The notes under the pieces were generated by a model. It was not told the origin of the DNA, made no database searches, and saw only the letters and a list, made by a program, of their open reading frames with translations. DNA of 64,000 nt from Chryseobacterium sp. ISL-80 (GTDB lineage Bacteria > Bacillota > Bacilli > Bacillales > Cytobacillaceae). The stretch is taken from contig JAGGQZ010000008.1 of assembly GCA_018613055.1 (NCBI GenBank), positions 98,145 to 162,144 on the forward strand. Direction: 5' to 3'. Below are positions 1-8,301 of the stretch, piece after piece. Every line of letters begins with the position of its first letter. The first letter of the stretch is position 1. A program made the position numbers and the translations under genes.

Positions 1-461
1 CCGGATCAAAAAATGGCTATTTTGCCGATACGGGGATTTCCTTTGTCGTTGGTGAAGGTGACCCGCTTTTAACGAAGATATGCGAAACAGCTGTTGAGGC
101 TTTTGAAGCGGGCTTGAAAAAAGCGAAACCAGGTTCGAAGAAAAGCGGACTTGGAAAGGCAGTTATGGCGACTGCGAGGAAGAACGGAGTAAAAGTAATT
201 AAAAACCTTACCGGACACGGAATCGGGCGGACCATCCATGAAGCTCCTGACCACATCTACAACTATCATGAGCCATGGGATGATGAGCTCTTAAAAGAGG
301 GAATGGTCATCGCTTTTGAGCCATTCATCTCCACACGTGAGGAAGAAGTTTTCCAATACGAACATGATGAATGGACTTATGTTACAGAAAATAGCTTTGT
401 CGCACAATGTGAGCATACGATCATTCTTACTAAAAATGGACCGATTGTTATTACTAGATAG
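1..461 (+). CDS. map: Methionine aminopeptidase, type I (3' part only)
   Basis: Removes the N-terminal methionine from nascent cytosolic proteins. The reading frame is open from the window edge (first whole codon at base 3), so only about the last 152 residues are present. Visible family landmarks are the metal-ligand stretches TGHGIGRTIHEAP and AFEPF, plus a C-terminal CEHTIILT segment that carries the last conserved Glu ligand of the pita-bread fold. The gene ends at TAG 459-461 and is followed at once by a strong terminator, so it is not co-transcribed with the met genes downstream. The start and N-terminal metal ligands lie outside the window. Confidence 0.92.
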   Translation, partial: GSKNGYFADTGISFVVGEGDPLLTKICETAVEAFEAGLKKAKPGSKKSGLGKAVMATARKNGVKVIKNLTGHGIGRTIHEAPDHIYNYHEPWDDELLKEGMVIAFEPFISTREEEVFQYEHDEWTYVTENSFVAQCEHTIILTKNGPIVITR

Positions 462-471
462 ATTTCGAATT

Positions 472-506
472 GAAACCCTTGCTGCTGCAGGGGTTTCATT
501 TTTTTA
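472..506 (+). terminator. Rho-independent terminator after map
   Basis: Stem GAAACCC (472-478) pairs with GGGTTTC (491-497), followed by a run of T residues. It lies 11 bases after the map stop codon. Confidence 0.8.
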
Positions 507-572
507 TGCATCCATCACAATTGATACTAAATTCCTATTTTTCGTATTTCTAAAAAAAATCCAACAAAATGA

Positions 573-601
573 TTGACACATTCTCTGCGACGCAGTAAAG
601 T
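573..601 (+). promoter_or_regulatory. Sigma-A promoter of the met operon
   Basis: TTGACA (573-578), a 17-base spacer and TAAAGT (596-601) form a good housekeeping promoter. Transcription would start near base 608, about 28 bases before the first S-box aptamer. Confidence 0.65.
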
Positions 602-634
602 AATAAACAAGATTTATAACTTAATATTCGTTAC

Positions 635-738
635 TTCTTATCAAGAGAGGTTGAGGGACTGGCCCTATGACACCTCGGCAGCGGACTCCTTTGGAGGACT
701 GTGCCAAATCCAGCAAGCAGCAGCTTGAAAGATAAGAA
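635..738 (+). promoter_or_regulatory. SAM-I (S-box) riboswitch, first copy
   Basis: A classical S-box leader: helix P1 is formed by TTCTTATC (635-642) and GATAAGAA (731-738). Between them lie the conserved AGAGAGG, GAGGGACTGGCCC, ATGACACC, CGGCAGC and CTGTGCCAAATCCAGCAAG core elements. SAM binding should stabilise P1 and allow the following terminator to form. The copy is complete and carries its own expression platform. Confidence 0.95.
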
Positions 739-759
739 GAGGCCGACTTTTTAATTCAT

Positions 760-793
760 GTCCTCTTCTTTCTGAAGGGGACTTTTTATTTTT
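760..793 (+). terminator. Terminator of the first S-box
   Basis: GTCCTCTTC (760-768) pairs with GAAGGGGAC (774-782) and is followed by a T-rich tract. The CCTCTTC arm can instead pair with GAAGAGG just 3' of aptamer P1, which gives a plausible antiterminator. Confidence 0.85.
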
Positions 794-828
794 CCAAAAA
801 TCCCCACCTACAAATTCATATCGATACT

Positions 829-935
829 TTCTTATCAAGAGAGGCGGAGGGACTGGCCCTATGAAGCCTCGGCAGCGGACTCACATATTGAGGACTGTGC
901 CAAATCCAGCAAGCAATAGCTTGGGAGATAAGAAG
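829..935 (+). promoter_or_regulatory. SAM-I (S-box) riboswitch, second copy in tandem
   Basis: A second full S-box aptamer starts about 90 bases after the first one ends. P1 is TTCTTATC (829-836) with GATAAGAA (927-934). The core is near-identical to copy 1 (GAGGGACTGGCCC, CGGCAGCGGACTC, GGACTGTGCCAAATCCAGC) and differs mainly in the variable helix. It has its own terminator at 964-995 directly before metN. Confidence 0.95.
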
Positions 936-963
936 AGACCTTGTCCAGCATCATTGCGGCATG

Positions 964-995
964 CCCTCTTCCTGTTTCCGGGAAGAGGTTTTTTT
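964..995 (+). terminator. Terminator of the second S-box
   Basis: CCTCTTCC (965-972) pairs with GGAAGAGG (981-988), followed by seven T residues. The upstream AAGAAGAG at the end of P1 can compete for the CCTCTT arm, as in other S-box expression platforms. Confidence 0.88.
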
Positions 996-1020
996 ATGCA
1001 TTTACAAAGGAGGAAGACAG

Positions 1021-2052
1021 TTGATTACGTTTGAACAAGTGGAGAAAGTTTATGAAAGCCGCGGGAATAAGGTAGCGGCACTGAATGGAATTGACCTGGA
1101 AATCAAAGAAGGAGAAATATTTGGAGTCATTGGTTTTAGCGGTGCTGGAAAAAGCTCACTGATCCGCTGTGTGAATCTGTTGGAACGGCCGACATCAGGA
1201 CGGGTGATTGTGAATGGCTGCGACATGACTTCTCTTTCAGCAAAAGAAGTCCGTGAGGTTAAAAGGAATATCGGGATGGTATTCCAGCATTTCAATCTCT
1301 TGAACTCCAAGACAGTCTTTGAAAATGTAGCGATGCCCCTCGTTCTCGGTAAGCTCCCAAAAGCGAAAATCAAAGAGCGTGTTTATCAGCTCCTCGAGTT
1401 TGTAGGTCTCGCTGATAAAGCAGACAATTATCCGGACCAGCTTTCAGGCGGCCAAAAACAGCGAATCGGCATTGCCCGGGCACTGGCAACCCAGCCTAAG
1501 ATCCTGCTTTGCGATGAAGCGACATCAGCGCTGGATCCGCAGACAACAAGTTCAATTCTGCAGCTTTTGAAAAAAATCAACAAGGAGTACAACATCACGA
1601 TTTTGATCATTACCCACGAAATGTCCGTCATCAGGGAAATTTGTGACCGGGTCGCTGTCATCGAGGAAGGAAAAATCATTGAGGAAGGCTCAGTATTTGA
1701 AGTTTTTTCAGCTCCCAAAACAGTTACAGCCAGGAATTTTGTCAGCACTATCATGAATGACAATATTCCAGATTCCGTCCACAGAATCATTAAGGGACAT
1801 TCAGGGCTGCAAAAGGTATTCCGGATTAACTTCATTGGTGAATCAGCTGGCGAACCGCTGTTGTCACAGTTGTCAAAGAAGTTTGATATCCATGTGAATG
1901 TTCTGTTCGGAAATATTACCGAGCTGCAGGGAATTCCATTCGGTAACCTGATTGTCGAGTTCCAGGGAAGTGACAAAGAAATTTTGAGGGCACTTAATTT
2001 TATACATCAGCAAAAAGTCAACATAAAGGAAGTGACCGCACATGCTAGTTAA
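1021..2052 (+). CDS. metN: Methionine ABC importer, ATP-binding protein MetN
   Basis: This is the ATPase of the D/L-methionine importer. The start is TTG 1021, preceded by AAAGGAGG at 1005-1013; an in-frame ATG at 961 lies inside the terminator hairpin and has no ribosome binding site. The protein has 343 residues, the normal length. Walker A GFSGAGKSS is at about 38-46, the ABC signature LSGGQKQR at 141-148 and Walker B ILLCDEATS at 161-169. The last 80 residues form the C-terminal NIL/ACT-like regulatory domain that binds methionine in this family. The coding region overlaps metP by 11 bases. Expression should fall when SAM is abundant because two S-box leaders precede it. Confidence 0.96.
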   Translation: MITFEQVEKVYESRGNKVAALNGIDLEIKEGEIFGVIGFSGAGKSSLIRCVNLLERPTSGRVIVNGCDMTSLSAKEVREVKRNIGMVFQHFNLLNSKTVFENVAMPLVLGKLPKAKIKERVYQLLEFVGLADKADNYPDQLSGGQKQRIGIARALATQPKILLCDEATSALDPQTTSSILQLLKKINKEYNITILIITHEMSVIREICDRVAVIEEGKIIEEGSVFEVFSAPKTVTARNFVSTIMNDNIPDSVHRIIKGHSGLQKVFRINFIGESAGEPLLSQLSKKFDIHVNVLFGNITELQGIPFGNLIVEFQGSDKEILRALNFIHQQKVNIKEVTAHAS

Positions 2053-2692
2053 CTCAGAACAAATCATACAGGCTTTAGTCGAAACACTGCAAATGGTTGC
2101 GTTCTCCCTGCTGTTTTCGGCAGTCCTTGGAGTGCCGCTGGGAATTGCGCTGGTCGTGACCAGAAAAGGCCATTTGCTTGAAAACGCACCTGTTTTCAAC
2201 GTACTTAACAGTATCATCAACGTATTCCGCTCAGTGCCATTCATTATCCTGCTGGTCGCAATCATCCCGCTGACCCGGCTGATTGTCGGCACATCGATTG
2301 GTACGGCTGCCGCAGTCGTCCCGCTTGTCTTTTATGCAGGGCCGTATATTGCCAGATTGGTAGAGAACTCCCTGCTGGAGGTCGATCCGGGAGTCATTGA
2401 AGCAGCCGAAGCAATGGGAGCCACTCCCTGGCAGATTGTCTTCAAGTTCATTCTTCCAGAAGCAATGAGTTCACTTATTCTTGCTTTCACGATTGCAACA
2501 GTCGGATTGATTGGTGCATCGGCAATGGCTGGAGCCATCGGAGGCGGCGGCCTTGGGGATTTGGCGATTACTTATGGATACCAGCGTTTTGATACCCAGA
2601 CAATGTTCATCACCGTTGGCATTTTAATTGTCATGGTTCAGGGACTGCAATCCCTTGGAAATATAACTGCTAAAAAAATCAGAAGAAGATAA
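2042..2692 (+). CDS. metP: Methionine ABC importer, permease MetP (MetI)
   Basis: The 216-residue membrane permease of the methionine importer, with five predicted hydrophobic segments. The EAAxxMGAT loop (EAAEAMGATPWQIVFKFILP, about residues 120-139) docks on the MetN ATPase. The start overlaps the end of metN, which suggests translational coupling. metQ follows after 16 bases. Confidence 0.95.
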   Translation: MLVNSEQIIQALVETLQMVAFSLLFSAVLGVPLGIALVVTRKGHLLENAPVFNVLNSIINVFRSVPFIILLVAIIPLTRLIVGTSIGTAAAVVPLVFYAGPYIARLVENSLLEVDPGVIEAAEAMGATPWQIVFKFILPEAMSSLILAFTIATVGLIGASAMAGAIGGGGLGDLAITYGYQRFDTQTMFITVGILIVMVQGLQSLGNITAKKIRRR

Positions 2693-2708
2693 CCAGGAGG
2701 AAAACAAA

Positions 2709-3545
2709 ATGAAAAAACTTTTACTAGCATTAATCGTACTTAGTCTGGCATTGATCAGCACCGCATGCTCCAGCTCTTCATCATCCGCGAAAGGCGGAGA
2801 AACTGTCAAAGTGAAGCTTGGTGTCAGCGGAACGGATCACCGGGTATGGGATTTTGTTGCCAAAAAGGCAGAAAAAGAAGGAATTGACGTCGAAATCGTC
2901 ACGTTTTCAGATTATGTCCAGCCAAACCTTGCCCTTGCTGAAGGTGAATTGGATGCAAACTCATTCCAGACCGTTTCCTATTTTGACGCTTTTATCAAAG
3001 AACACAATCTTGACCTAGTCCCAATCGCAACCACACAGATCGCGCCAATGGGTATCTACTCCGAAAAATACAAAGACGTGAAAGACATTCCTGAAGGCGG
3101 AAAGATTGCTCTTGCAAATGAAGCGACGAATATGGGAAGAGGTCTTCTACTACTCCAGGAAGCAGGGCTGATCAAGCTGGAGGAAGGCTTTGACGGCATT
3201 GGCTCAATCGATAAAATCGTTGAAAATCCGAAGAACATTGAACTTGTGCCGCTTGTTGCTGGCCAGACACCAAGGGTATTGCCAGATGTAGCCGCATCAA
3301 TCATTAACAACGGAATCGCAGTCGATGCAGGTCTTACACCAAAGGATGATGCGATCTTCCTTGAGAGTGCTACTGCCACTCCATACATCAACATCATCGC
3401 TGTCCGCGAAGAAGATAAAGACAATGAAACTTTGAAAAAACTAGCTGAACTTTACCAGCAGGATGACACGAAAGAATTCATCGAGAAAGAATACAAGGGA
3501 AATACGCTTCCTACCTTTGTGCCGCTTAGTGAGATTGGGTGGTAA
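2709..3545 (+). CDS. metQ: Methionine-binding lipoprotein MetQ
   Basis: The substrate-binding protein of the methionine importer, 278 residues, of the NlpA family. A lipoprotein signal peptide ends in ISTAC with the lipidated cysteine at residue 20, followed by a serine-rich linker. The mature part shows the NlpA hallmarks TQIAPMGIYSEKY and NEATNMGRGLLLL. AGGAGGAAAAC lies just before the ATG. It completes metN-metP-metQ. No clear terminator follows; the next 250 bases hold three repeat units. Confidence 0.96.
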   Translation: MKKLLLALIVLSLALISTACSSSSSSAKGGETVKVKLGVSGTDHRVWDFVAKKAEKEGIDVEIVTFSDYVQPNLALAEGELDANSFQTVSYFDAFIKEHNLDLVPIATTQIAPMGIYSEKYKDVKDIPEGGKIALANEATNMGRGLLLLQEAGLIKLEEGFDGIGSIDKIVENPKNIELVPLVAGQTPRVLPDVAASIINNGIAVDAGLTPKDDAIFLESATATPYINIIAVREEDKDNETLKKLAELYQQDDTKEFIEKEYKGNTLPTFVPLSEIGW

Positions 3546-3558
3546 AAAGAAATCACCT

Positions 3559-3680
3559 TTCTGCGACCGTAATTGCAGGAGCCTTCCCTTTTCGGGCGCA
3601 GCTTTGGTCATTCTGCGACCGTAATTGCTGAAGTTATCCCTTTTCTGGGCGCAGCTTTGGCTGTTCTACAACCTTAATTG
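3559..3680 (+). repeat. Three tandem intergenic repeat units, period 52-53 bp
   Basis: Units begin with CTGCGACCGTAATTGC at 3561 and 3613; a degenerate third copy (CTACAACCTTAATTGC) begins at 3666. The first two carry a GGGCGCAGCTTTGG segment whose CGCAG can pair with the leading CTGCG, so each unit can fold as a hairpin. The stretch from metQ to the amidohydrolase (3546-3801) holds no gene. Confidence 0.8.
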
Positions 3681-3801
3681 CTGAAGCCAACACTCTTGGG
3701 TATCCACAGAAGGCTTGAACACTTAAGTTCTGATCAAAGGTTTTAAAGGGGGATTCCCCTGTTGCTCACTATTCTTAAGAAAGTTTAAAGGAGGAATCAT
3801 G

Positions 3802-5007
3802 ATGTCAACATTAATAAAATCATTAAAAGATATCATTACAGAAAATGTGGTACTAAACCAAGACCTTTACTTAACGACCAGCCATGAAATCCACGCACGC
3901 CCGGAAATCGGCAATGAGGAGTTTTTTGCTTCAGCCCGGCTAATCAAGATTTTAGAGGATGAAGGATTTGAAGTTGAAAAGGCGGTTGCTGGACACGAGA
4001 CCTCTTTTGTTGCTCGCCAAAGGGCTGAAAAACCGGGACCATCGATTGCATTTTTGGCAGAGTATGATGCGCTGCCTGGGATTGGCCACGCATGCGGGCA
4101 TAATATCATAGGAACAACCAGTGTCGCAGCTGCCATAGCTCTTAGCAAGGTATTGGATGAAACTGGCGGTGAAGCGGTGGTTTTTGGAACTCCTGCAGAA
4201 GAGGGCGGCCCAAACGGAAGTGCGAAAGGAAGCTTTGTGAAGCATGGCCTTGTTGAGGGAATCGATGCGGCTTTGATGCTGCACCCTTCAGGACAAACAA
4301 GATTGACATCAACTTCTCTTGCTGTAGATCCACTTGACTTTGAATATATCGGAAAGCCCGCACATGCAGCAGCGGCTCCTCATGAAGGAATAAACGCGCT
4401 GGATGCTGTAATCCAGCTGTTCAACGGAATCAATGCATTAAGACAGCAGCTGACTGATGATGTACGAATTCACGGCATCATCACCCATGGAGGTGATGCA
4501 CCTAACATCATTCCTGAATATGCAAAAGCCAGGTTCTTCATCCGCGCAGCAACAAGAAGCCGATTAAATGATGTCACTCAACGCGTTAAGGCAGTTGCAG
4601 AAGGAGCGGCACTAGCAACCGGAGCAAAGCTGAATGTTATTGCCTTCCAAAATGAGGTCGATAATCTGCTATTGAATGATCGATATAATGAAGTATTCAA
4701 AAATGTGATCGAGGACCTTGGAGAGACCGTTGCAACTGATGAACGAGAGGGAATTGGCTCAACAGATGCAGGCAATATCAGCCAGGTCGTTCCAACCATT
4801 CATCCTTATATTAAGATTGGTCCTGATGAGCTCGTTGCCCACACTGTCCCTTTCCGGGAAGCAGCAGCTTCTGCACAGGGAGATGAAGCCTTGTTGAAAG
4901 GCGCCAAAGCCCTCGCTTTGACAGCAGTCCAGCTAATTACTGACCAGGAATTATTAACCGATATCAAGGCTGAGTTCCTGCTAAGAAAAGCAGCTGAAAA
5001 TAAATAA
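3802..5007 (+). CDS. M20-family metal-dependent amidohydrolase
   Basis: A cytosolic zinc-type peptidase of the M20D group (aminoacylase / aminobenzoyl-glutamate hydrolase / PM20D2-like), 401 residues. Metal-binding motifs are HACGHN at 96-101 and GTPAEEGG at 129-136; the dimerisation domain follows from about residue 180. AAAGGAGG at 3787-3794 fits ATG 3802 slightly better than ATG 3799. It lies 256 bases behind metQ on the same strand. The met context suggests it may free methionine or another amino acid from an N-acyl form, but the substrate cannot be read from the sequence and a separate promoter is possible. Confidence 0.85.
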   Translation: MSTLIKSLKDIITENVVLNQDLYLTTSHEIHARPEIGNEEFFASARLIKILEDEGFEVEKAVAGHETSFVARQRAEKPGPSIAFLAEYDALPGIGHACGHNIIGTTSVAAAIALSKVLDETGGEAVVFGTPAEEGGPNGSAKGSFVKHGLVEGIDAALMLHPSGQTRLTSTSLAVDPLDFEYIGKPAHAAAAPHEGINALDAVIQLFNGINALRQQLTDDVRIHGIITHGGDAPNIIPEYAKARFFIRAATRSRLNDVTQRVKAVAEGAALATGAKLNVIAFQNEVDNLLLNDRYNEVFKNVIEDLGETVATDEREGIGSTDAGNISQVVPTIHPYIKIGPDELVAHTVPFREAAASAQGDEALLKGAKALALTAVQLITDQELLTDIKAEFLLRKAAENK

Positions 5008-5043
5008 TTGACCTATCTTTTTTAACTGGTCCACTAATGAAAT

Positions 5044-5073
5044 AAGACCCTTGCCCAATAGCAAGGGTCTTTT
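5044..5073 (+). terminator. Terminator after the M20 amidohydrolase
   Basis: AAGACCCTTGC (5044-5054) and GCAAGGGTCTT (5061-5071) form a perfect 11-bp stem with a short T run. Confidence 0.88.
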
Positions 5074-5111
5074 GCTATGTTCTAAGTTTACCAGCTTGAT
5101 TAAGTCCCTTC

Positions 5112-5234
5112 TCATTTCTGTTCTTTTGCTCTCGCTACACTGATTAAGAAATCAATTGCCTCCATTTTTTCTCTTGTCAAATTTCGTCCCAGTTCCGGAT
5201 TTTTTAAAATGGCTTCTGCTTGTTCAATCGTCAT
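5112..5234 (-). CDS. Small protein of 40 residues, unknown function
   Basis: A short open frame on the minus strand reads MTIEQAEAILKNPELGRNLT and continues for 20 more residues, ending in RAKEQK. It starts at ATG 5234 with AGGAGAG eight bases upstream and stops at TGA 5112-5114. It is amphipathic and helical by composition, with no signal peptide or membrane segment. I recognise no family. The good ribosome binding site and protein-like composition argue for a real gene; only conservation can confirm it. Confidence 0.55.
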   Translation of the reverse strand: MTIEQAEAILKNPELGRNLTREKMEAIDFLISVARAKEQK

Positions 5235-5348
5235 CAGATTCTCTCCTGAAATCAATTTACATACCTTTTTTCGATTGGATGCAATCTGTACTTTTTACAG
5301 CGCCTCTCCGAAGAACTTCTCCTGGTGAATCGCTTTCCTTTAATTCTA

Positions 5349-5395
5349 AAAATACTAAAAATTCCATTGACTTGTGAAGGGTAAGTATATATAGT
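5349..5395 (+). promoter_or_regulatory. brnQ promoter with a possible CodY site
   Basis: TTGACT (5367-5372), a 17-base spacer and TATAGT (5390-5395) make a good sigma-A promoter, with an expected start near 5402 and a 160-base leader to brnQ. Immediately upstream, 5349-5363 matches 11 of 15 positions of the CodY consensus AATTTTCWGAAAATT. CodY control is common for Bacillus branched-chain amino-acid transporters. The rest of 5235-5562 shows nothing else I can name. Confidence 0.5.
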
Positions 5396-5562
5396 AATGT
5401 GTATTATTCTTCTTTTGGACTCAACGGAACACTCTATTGTGATAGATTGAACAAGTCTTTTCTCTCTATCTATTTCCTTCCCTTCTTAAATGGAAATACT
5501 TCCTTGCCAACTGAAGTTAGCGTAAATCAGAATTCACTACATCAAGAAGAGGGGCAATTTAA

Positions 5563-6927
5563 ATGCAGCAAAAAATTCCGTTTTCAACCTATGCACTAAT
5601 TGGAACCATGCTATTCGGCATGTACTTCGGCGCAGGGAATTTGATTTTCCCTATTCAATTGGGACAGCTTGCAGGCACAAACTTTTGGCCAGCATTGATT
5701 GGGTTCCTGGTAACGGCCATTGGCCTTCCTTTTTTAGGCATATTGGCGATCGGGCTTTCCGGCAGCACTGGCTTGCGTGATTTAGCGAGCAGAGTACATC
5801 CTGTTTTTGGCATTGCCTTTGCCACAGTTCTTTACTTAACAATTGGACCCTTTTTTGCGATTCCACGAACAGCTACTGTTCCCTTCGTTGTCGGGTTTGA
5901 ACCTTATATTGCTCCAGGACAGGCTGGTTTGTGGCTGGGTATTTTCAGTTTCGTCTTCTTTGCCGTTGTTTATTTTTTCTCACTCCATCCTGCAAAGGTC
6001 ATGGACTACATTGGCAAATATTTGACCCCGGCGTTTCTCGTCTTTTTATTTCTTTTAATTGGATTTTCGGTTTTCAGTCCGATGGGGAATTATGGTGAAC
6101 CGTCCGGCGCTTATGAAAAACTTGCTTTCATGACAGGTTTTAAAGAGGGATATAATACAATGGATGCTCTGGCATCCCTGGCGTTTGGGATTGTTGTCAT
6201 CCATGCGATTAAAAGACAAGGAATTACTGACAAAAAGGATATTGCCAAAGCCACCATGAAATCAGGGATTTTCGCCATGTCGCTAATGATGCTGATTTAC
6301 GGACTTATAACATTTATGGGAGCATCCAGCGTTTCAGCTATAGGAACATTCGAAAATGGCGGCCAGATTTTTGCAGCAGTCGCACAGCACTATTTTGGCT
6401 CCTTCGGTGCGATCCTACTTGCGATCATCATTGTGCTGGCCTGTTTAAAAACAAGCATTGGTCTTATCACAGCCTGCAGCGAGTTCTTTCATGATGTGTT
6501 TCCGAAGGCATCATACAAGAGGTATGTGTTTATTCTAAGCTTCGTTTCCTTTGCCATCGCAAACTTCGGATTAAACAATATCATCCAATTTGCTGTCCCA
6601 GTGTTAATGTTCCTGTATCCTTTAGCCATCATCCTTATCCTACTGGCCCTTTTATCACCGCTATTCCGCAATAGACAGAGCGTTTACTCTGCTTCGATGG
6701 CGATGACATTTCTTGTAAGCTTTTTTGACGGATATAGTGCATTAGCAGCAAATGTTGCAAATCTGAATGTCCCGATCTTCAATTCGATAAAGACTTTATA
6801 CATGGACTACCTTCCTTTATACGATATAGGTCTTGGGTGGATTGTTCCAGCCTTCATCGGAGCAGTCATCGGCTTTATTTTGCCGAAAACTGAAATAATG
6901 TCGGGAACGTACCAAAAAGAACTGTAG
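5563..6927 (+). CDS. brnQ: Branched-chain amino acid carrier BrnQ
   Basis: A 454-residue secondary transporter (LIV cation-symporter family) for leucine, isoleucine and valine, with about twelve hydrophobic segments across the whole length. The N-terminal MYFGAGNLIFPIQLG stretch, the AIPRTATVPFVVGFEP segment and the conserved LACLKTSIGLITACSEFF helix are typical. GAAGAGGGG precedes the ATG. It is a single-gene unit with its own promoter and a terminator overlapping its stop codon. Confidence 0.95.
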   Translation: MQQKIPFSTYALIGTMLFGMYFGAGNLIFPIQLGQLAGTNFWPALIGFLVTAIGLPFLGILAIGLSGSTGLRDLASRVHPVFGIAFATVLYLTIGPFFAIPRTATVPFVVGFEPYIAPGQAGLWLGIFSFVFFAVVYFFSLHPAKVMDYIGKYLTPAFLVFLFLLIGFSVFSPMGNYGEPSGAYEKLAFMTGFKEGYNTMDALASLAFGIVVIHAIKRQGITDKKDIAKATMKSGIFAMSLMMLIYGLITFMGASSVSAIGTFENGGQIFAAVAQHYFGSFGAILLAIIIVLACLKTSIGLITACSEFFHDVFPKASYKRYVFILSFVSFAIANFGLNNIIQFAVPVLMFLYPLAIILILLALLSPLFRNRQSVYSASMAMTFLVSFFDGYSALAANVANLNVPIFNSIKTLYMDYLPLYDIGLGWIVPAFIGAVIGFILPKTEIMSGTYQKEL

Positions 6928-6949
6928 AGATTCTCTGCAGTTCTTTTTT
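6918..6949 (+). terminator. brnQ terminator
   Basis: AGAACTGTAGAG (6918-6929) pairs with CTCTGCAGTTCT (6933-6944) with one G-T wobble, then T6. The stem begins inside the last codons of brnQ. Confidence 0.85.
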
Positions 6950-6976
6950 CTTTTGCTTTACTGTGATAACAGGCAA

Positions 6977-7099
6977 TCATTTATTATGTTTTTTCTGCGC
7001 CTTTAATGCTACCTTTTCCAGTCCATTTCCTCTTTCCTCCGCAAATTCCACATCTGCTTTTGGAAGGGCTTTATTATGTTTTGGTTTATTCTTTGCCAT
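6977..7099 (-). CDS. Small basic protein of 40 residues
   Basis: The start is ATG 7099 with AAGGGGGGTG upstream; the frame is open further upstream but without another ribosome binding site. The product begins MAKNKPKHNKALPKADVEFA and ends in KAQKKHNK. It is Lys/Asn/His rich with no membrane segment. Short, basic, soluble proteins like this are often minor spore proteins in Bacillus; the middle DVEF segment faintly recalls the YfhD group, but I cannot assign a family. Confidence 0.55.
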   Translation of the reverse strand: MAKNKPKHNKALPKADVEFAEERGNGLEKVALKAQKKHNK

Positions 7100-7266
7100 T
7101 TCTTCACCCCCCTTTTGATTATCCACTTTTTTAGTTTGCGTTTCTTTTTTAAGGCTATGCCTCACTTCTTGATAACAAGAATGTATATGCACGGGTAAAA
7201 TGTCGATGATCGATTCGAACACCTAAAAAAATAGCCAACCTATCAAGGTCGGCTTGTGAATATACG

Positions 7267-8067
7267 TTACCCTTTTATACTTTGTGCGTTTAGACTAGCC
7301 TCAAAAAGATCGATGATTTCCAAAAATCGTTCAGCTTCCCTGAAGGTATGGTCAGCTAACAGTGGATGAATATTGCTCTTTATTTTGCAGGCTTCAATCA
7401 ATTCTCTAGCTGTTTTCTTAAAATCCCTTAATGATGCAACCGAAACCCTGTTTTGATCCAGGAATTGATCAAGCATTGGCACGGTTTCCGATTGTGGCCT
7501 CATTGAATCCAAATCCACTGCCTGGAAGACCAATTGGTCAAAGTCATGACTGAATTCTCTTGCCTGTTCAACTAGCTTCCTTTCTGACGGATCTAAAAGA
7601 TGCCCGATAAATTTTGCATGGTCTGCCATGATTCTTAGAAAGAAAACATTTTCAGCGATAATGGCCTCTGGCTCTGGAGCTAATTTCCCTTCATTTAGTT
7701 CCTTCAAACGATTCGCAAAATACGCTGCTTCTCTGCTTACGTGATCAATTAGCAAAGGAAAATTATTATGTCTTATTTCACATCTTAGAGTGAGTCCTAA
7801 TACTTTTCTTTTGTAACTCCAAATTGAGGCGGCAGCTTGATAAACCTCATTGTTAAAAGCATGGATTTGACGTATATCCGTGTTGGCGCTAAATCGTGCC
7901 AGTTTTTCCTCAATCCGCTCAAATATCACAATAAACTGTTGTGCTTCAGCAATTAATTGTTTTTGCTCATACGTAAACCCCAGACTTAAAAATAGCGCAT
8001 GCTCCTTCATGATCCTGGACCAAAATCTAATTTCGTCCAGGGATCTAAGTACGATTGGATTGGCCAT
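7267..8067 (-). CDS. DUF2935 family protein, duplicated helical domain
   Basis: A 266-residue protein with two copies of a ferritin-like DUF2935 unit. The first begins RSLDEIRFWSRIMKEHALFL (about residue 7) and the second is VFFLRIMADHAKFIGHLLD (about 144-162). Each carries the conserved E/D-H pair followed by a long helix. ATG 8067 is preceded by AGGAGGGG; an upstream in-frame Met at 8127 lacks a site. The role is unknown. The fold suggests a metal-binding four-helix protein. Confidence 0.82.
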   Translation of the reverse strand: MANPIVLRSLDEIRFWSRIMKEHALFLSLGFTYEQKQLIAEAQQFIVIFERIEEKLARFSANTDIRQIHAFNNEVYQAAASIWSYKRKVLGLTLRCEIRHNNFPLLIDHVSREAAYFANRLKELNEGKLAPEPEAIIAENVFFLRIMADHAKFIGHLLDPSERKLVEQAREFSHDFDQLVFQAVDLDSMRPQSETVPMLDQFLDQNRVSVASLRDFKKTARELIEACKIKSNIHPLLADHTFREAERFLEIIDLFEASLNAQSIKG

Positions 8068-8301
8068 GTTTCCCCTCCTCACTTCACTCTGCATCACTAA
8101 AATATATGTATCCAGTCTATGTCCCAAAACTTTTTCGAATTTTTCTTTTTTCCTATGCCAACAGCTATTTTCATATAGGTAAGCGAAAGAGAAATAGAGT
8201 CCGGGAGAGCTTAACTGCGTTTATGTGGGTAATGACCGGGTATGTTTTAGATAATAATAAGCCTATTCAAACAAGCATGTTTGAAAGAAAGGAGCCTCAT
8301 T

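Noticed and set aside
961..1020. An ATG start for metN at 961
   Set aside because: It lies in the riboswitch terminator stem; TTG 1021 has the AAAGGAGG site and matches the MetN N-terminus.
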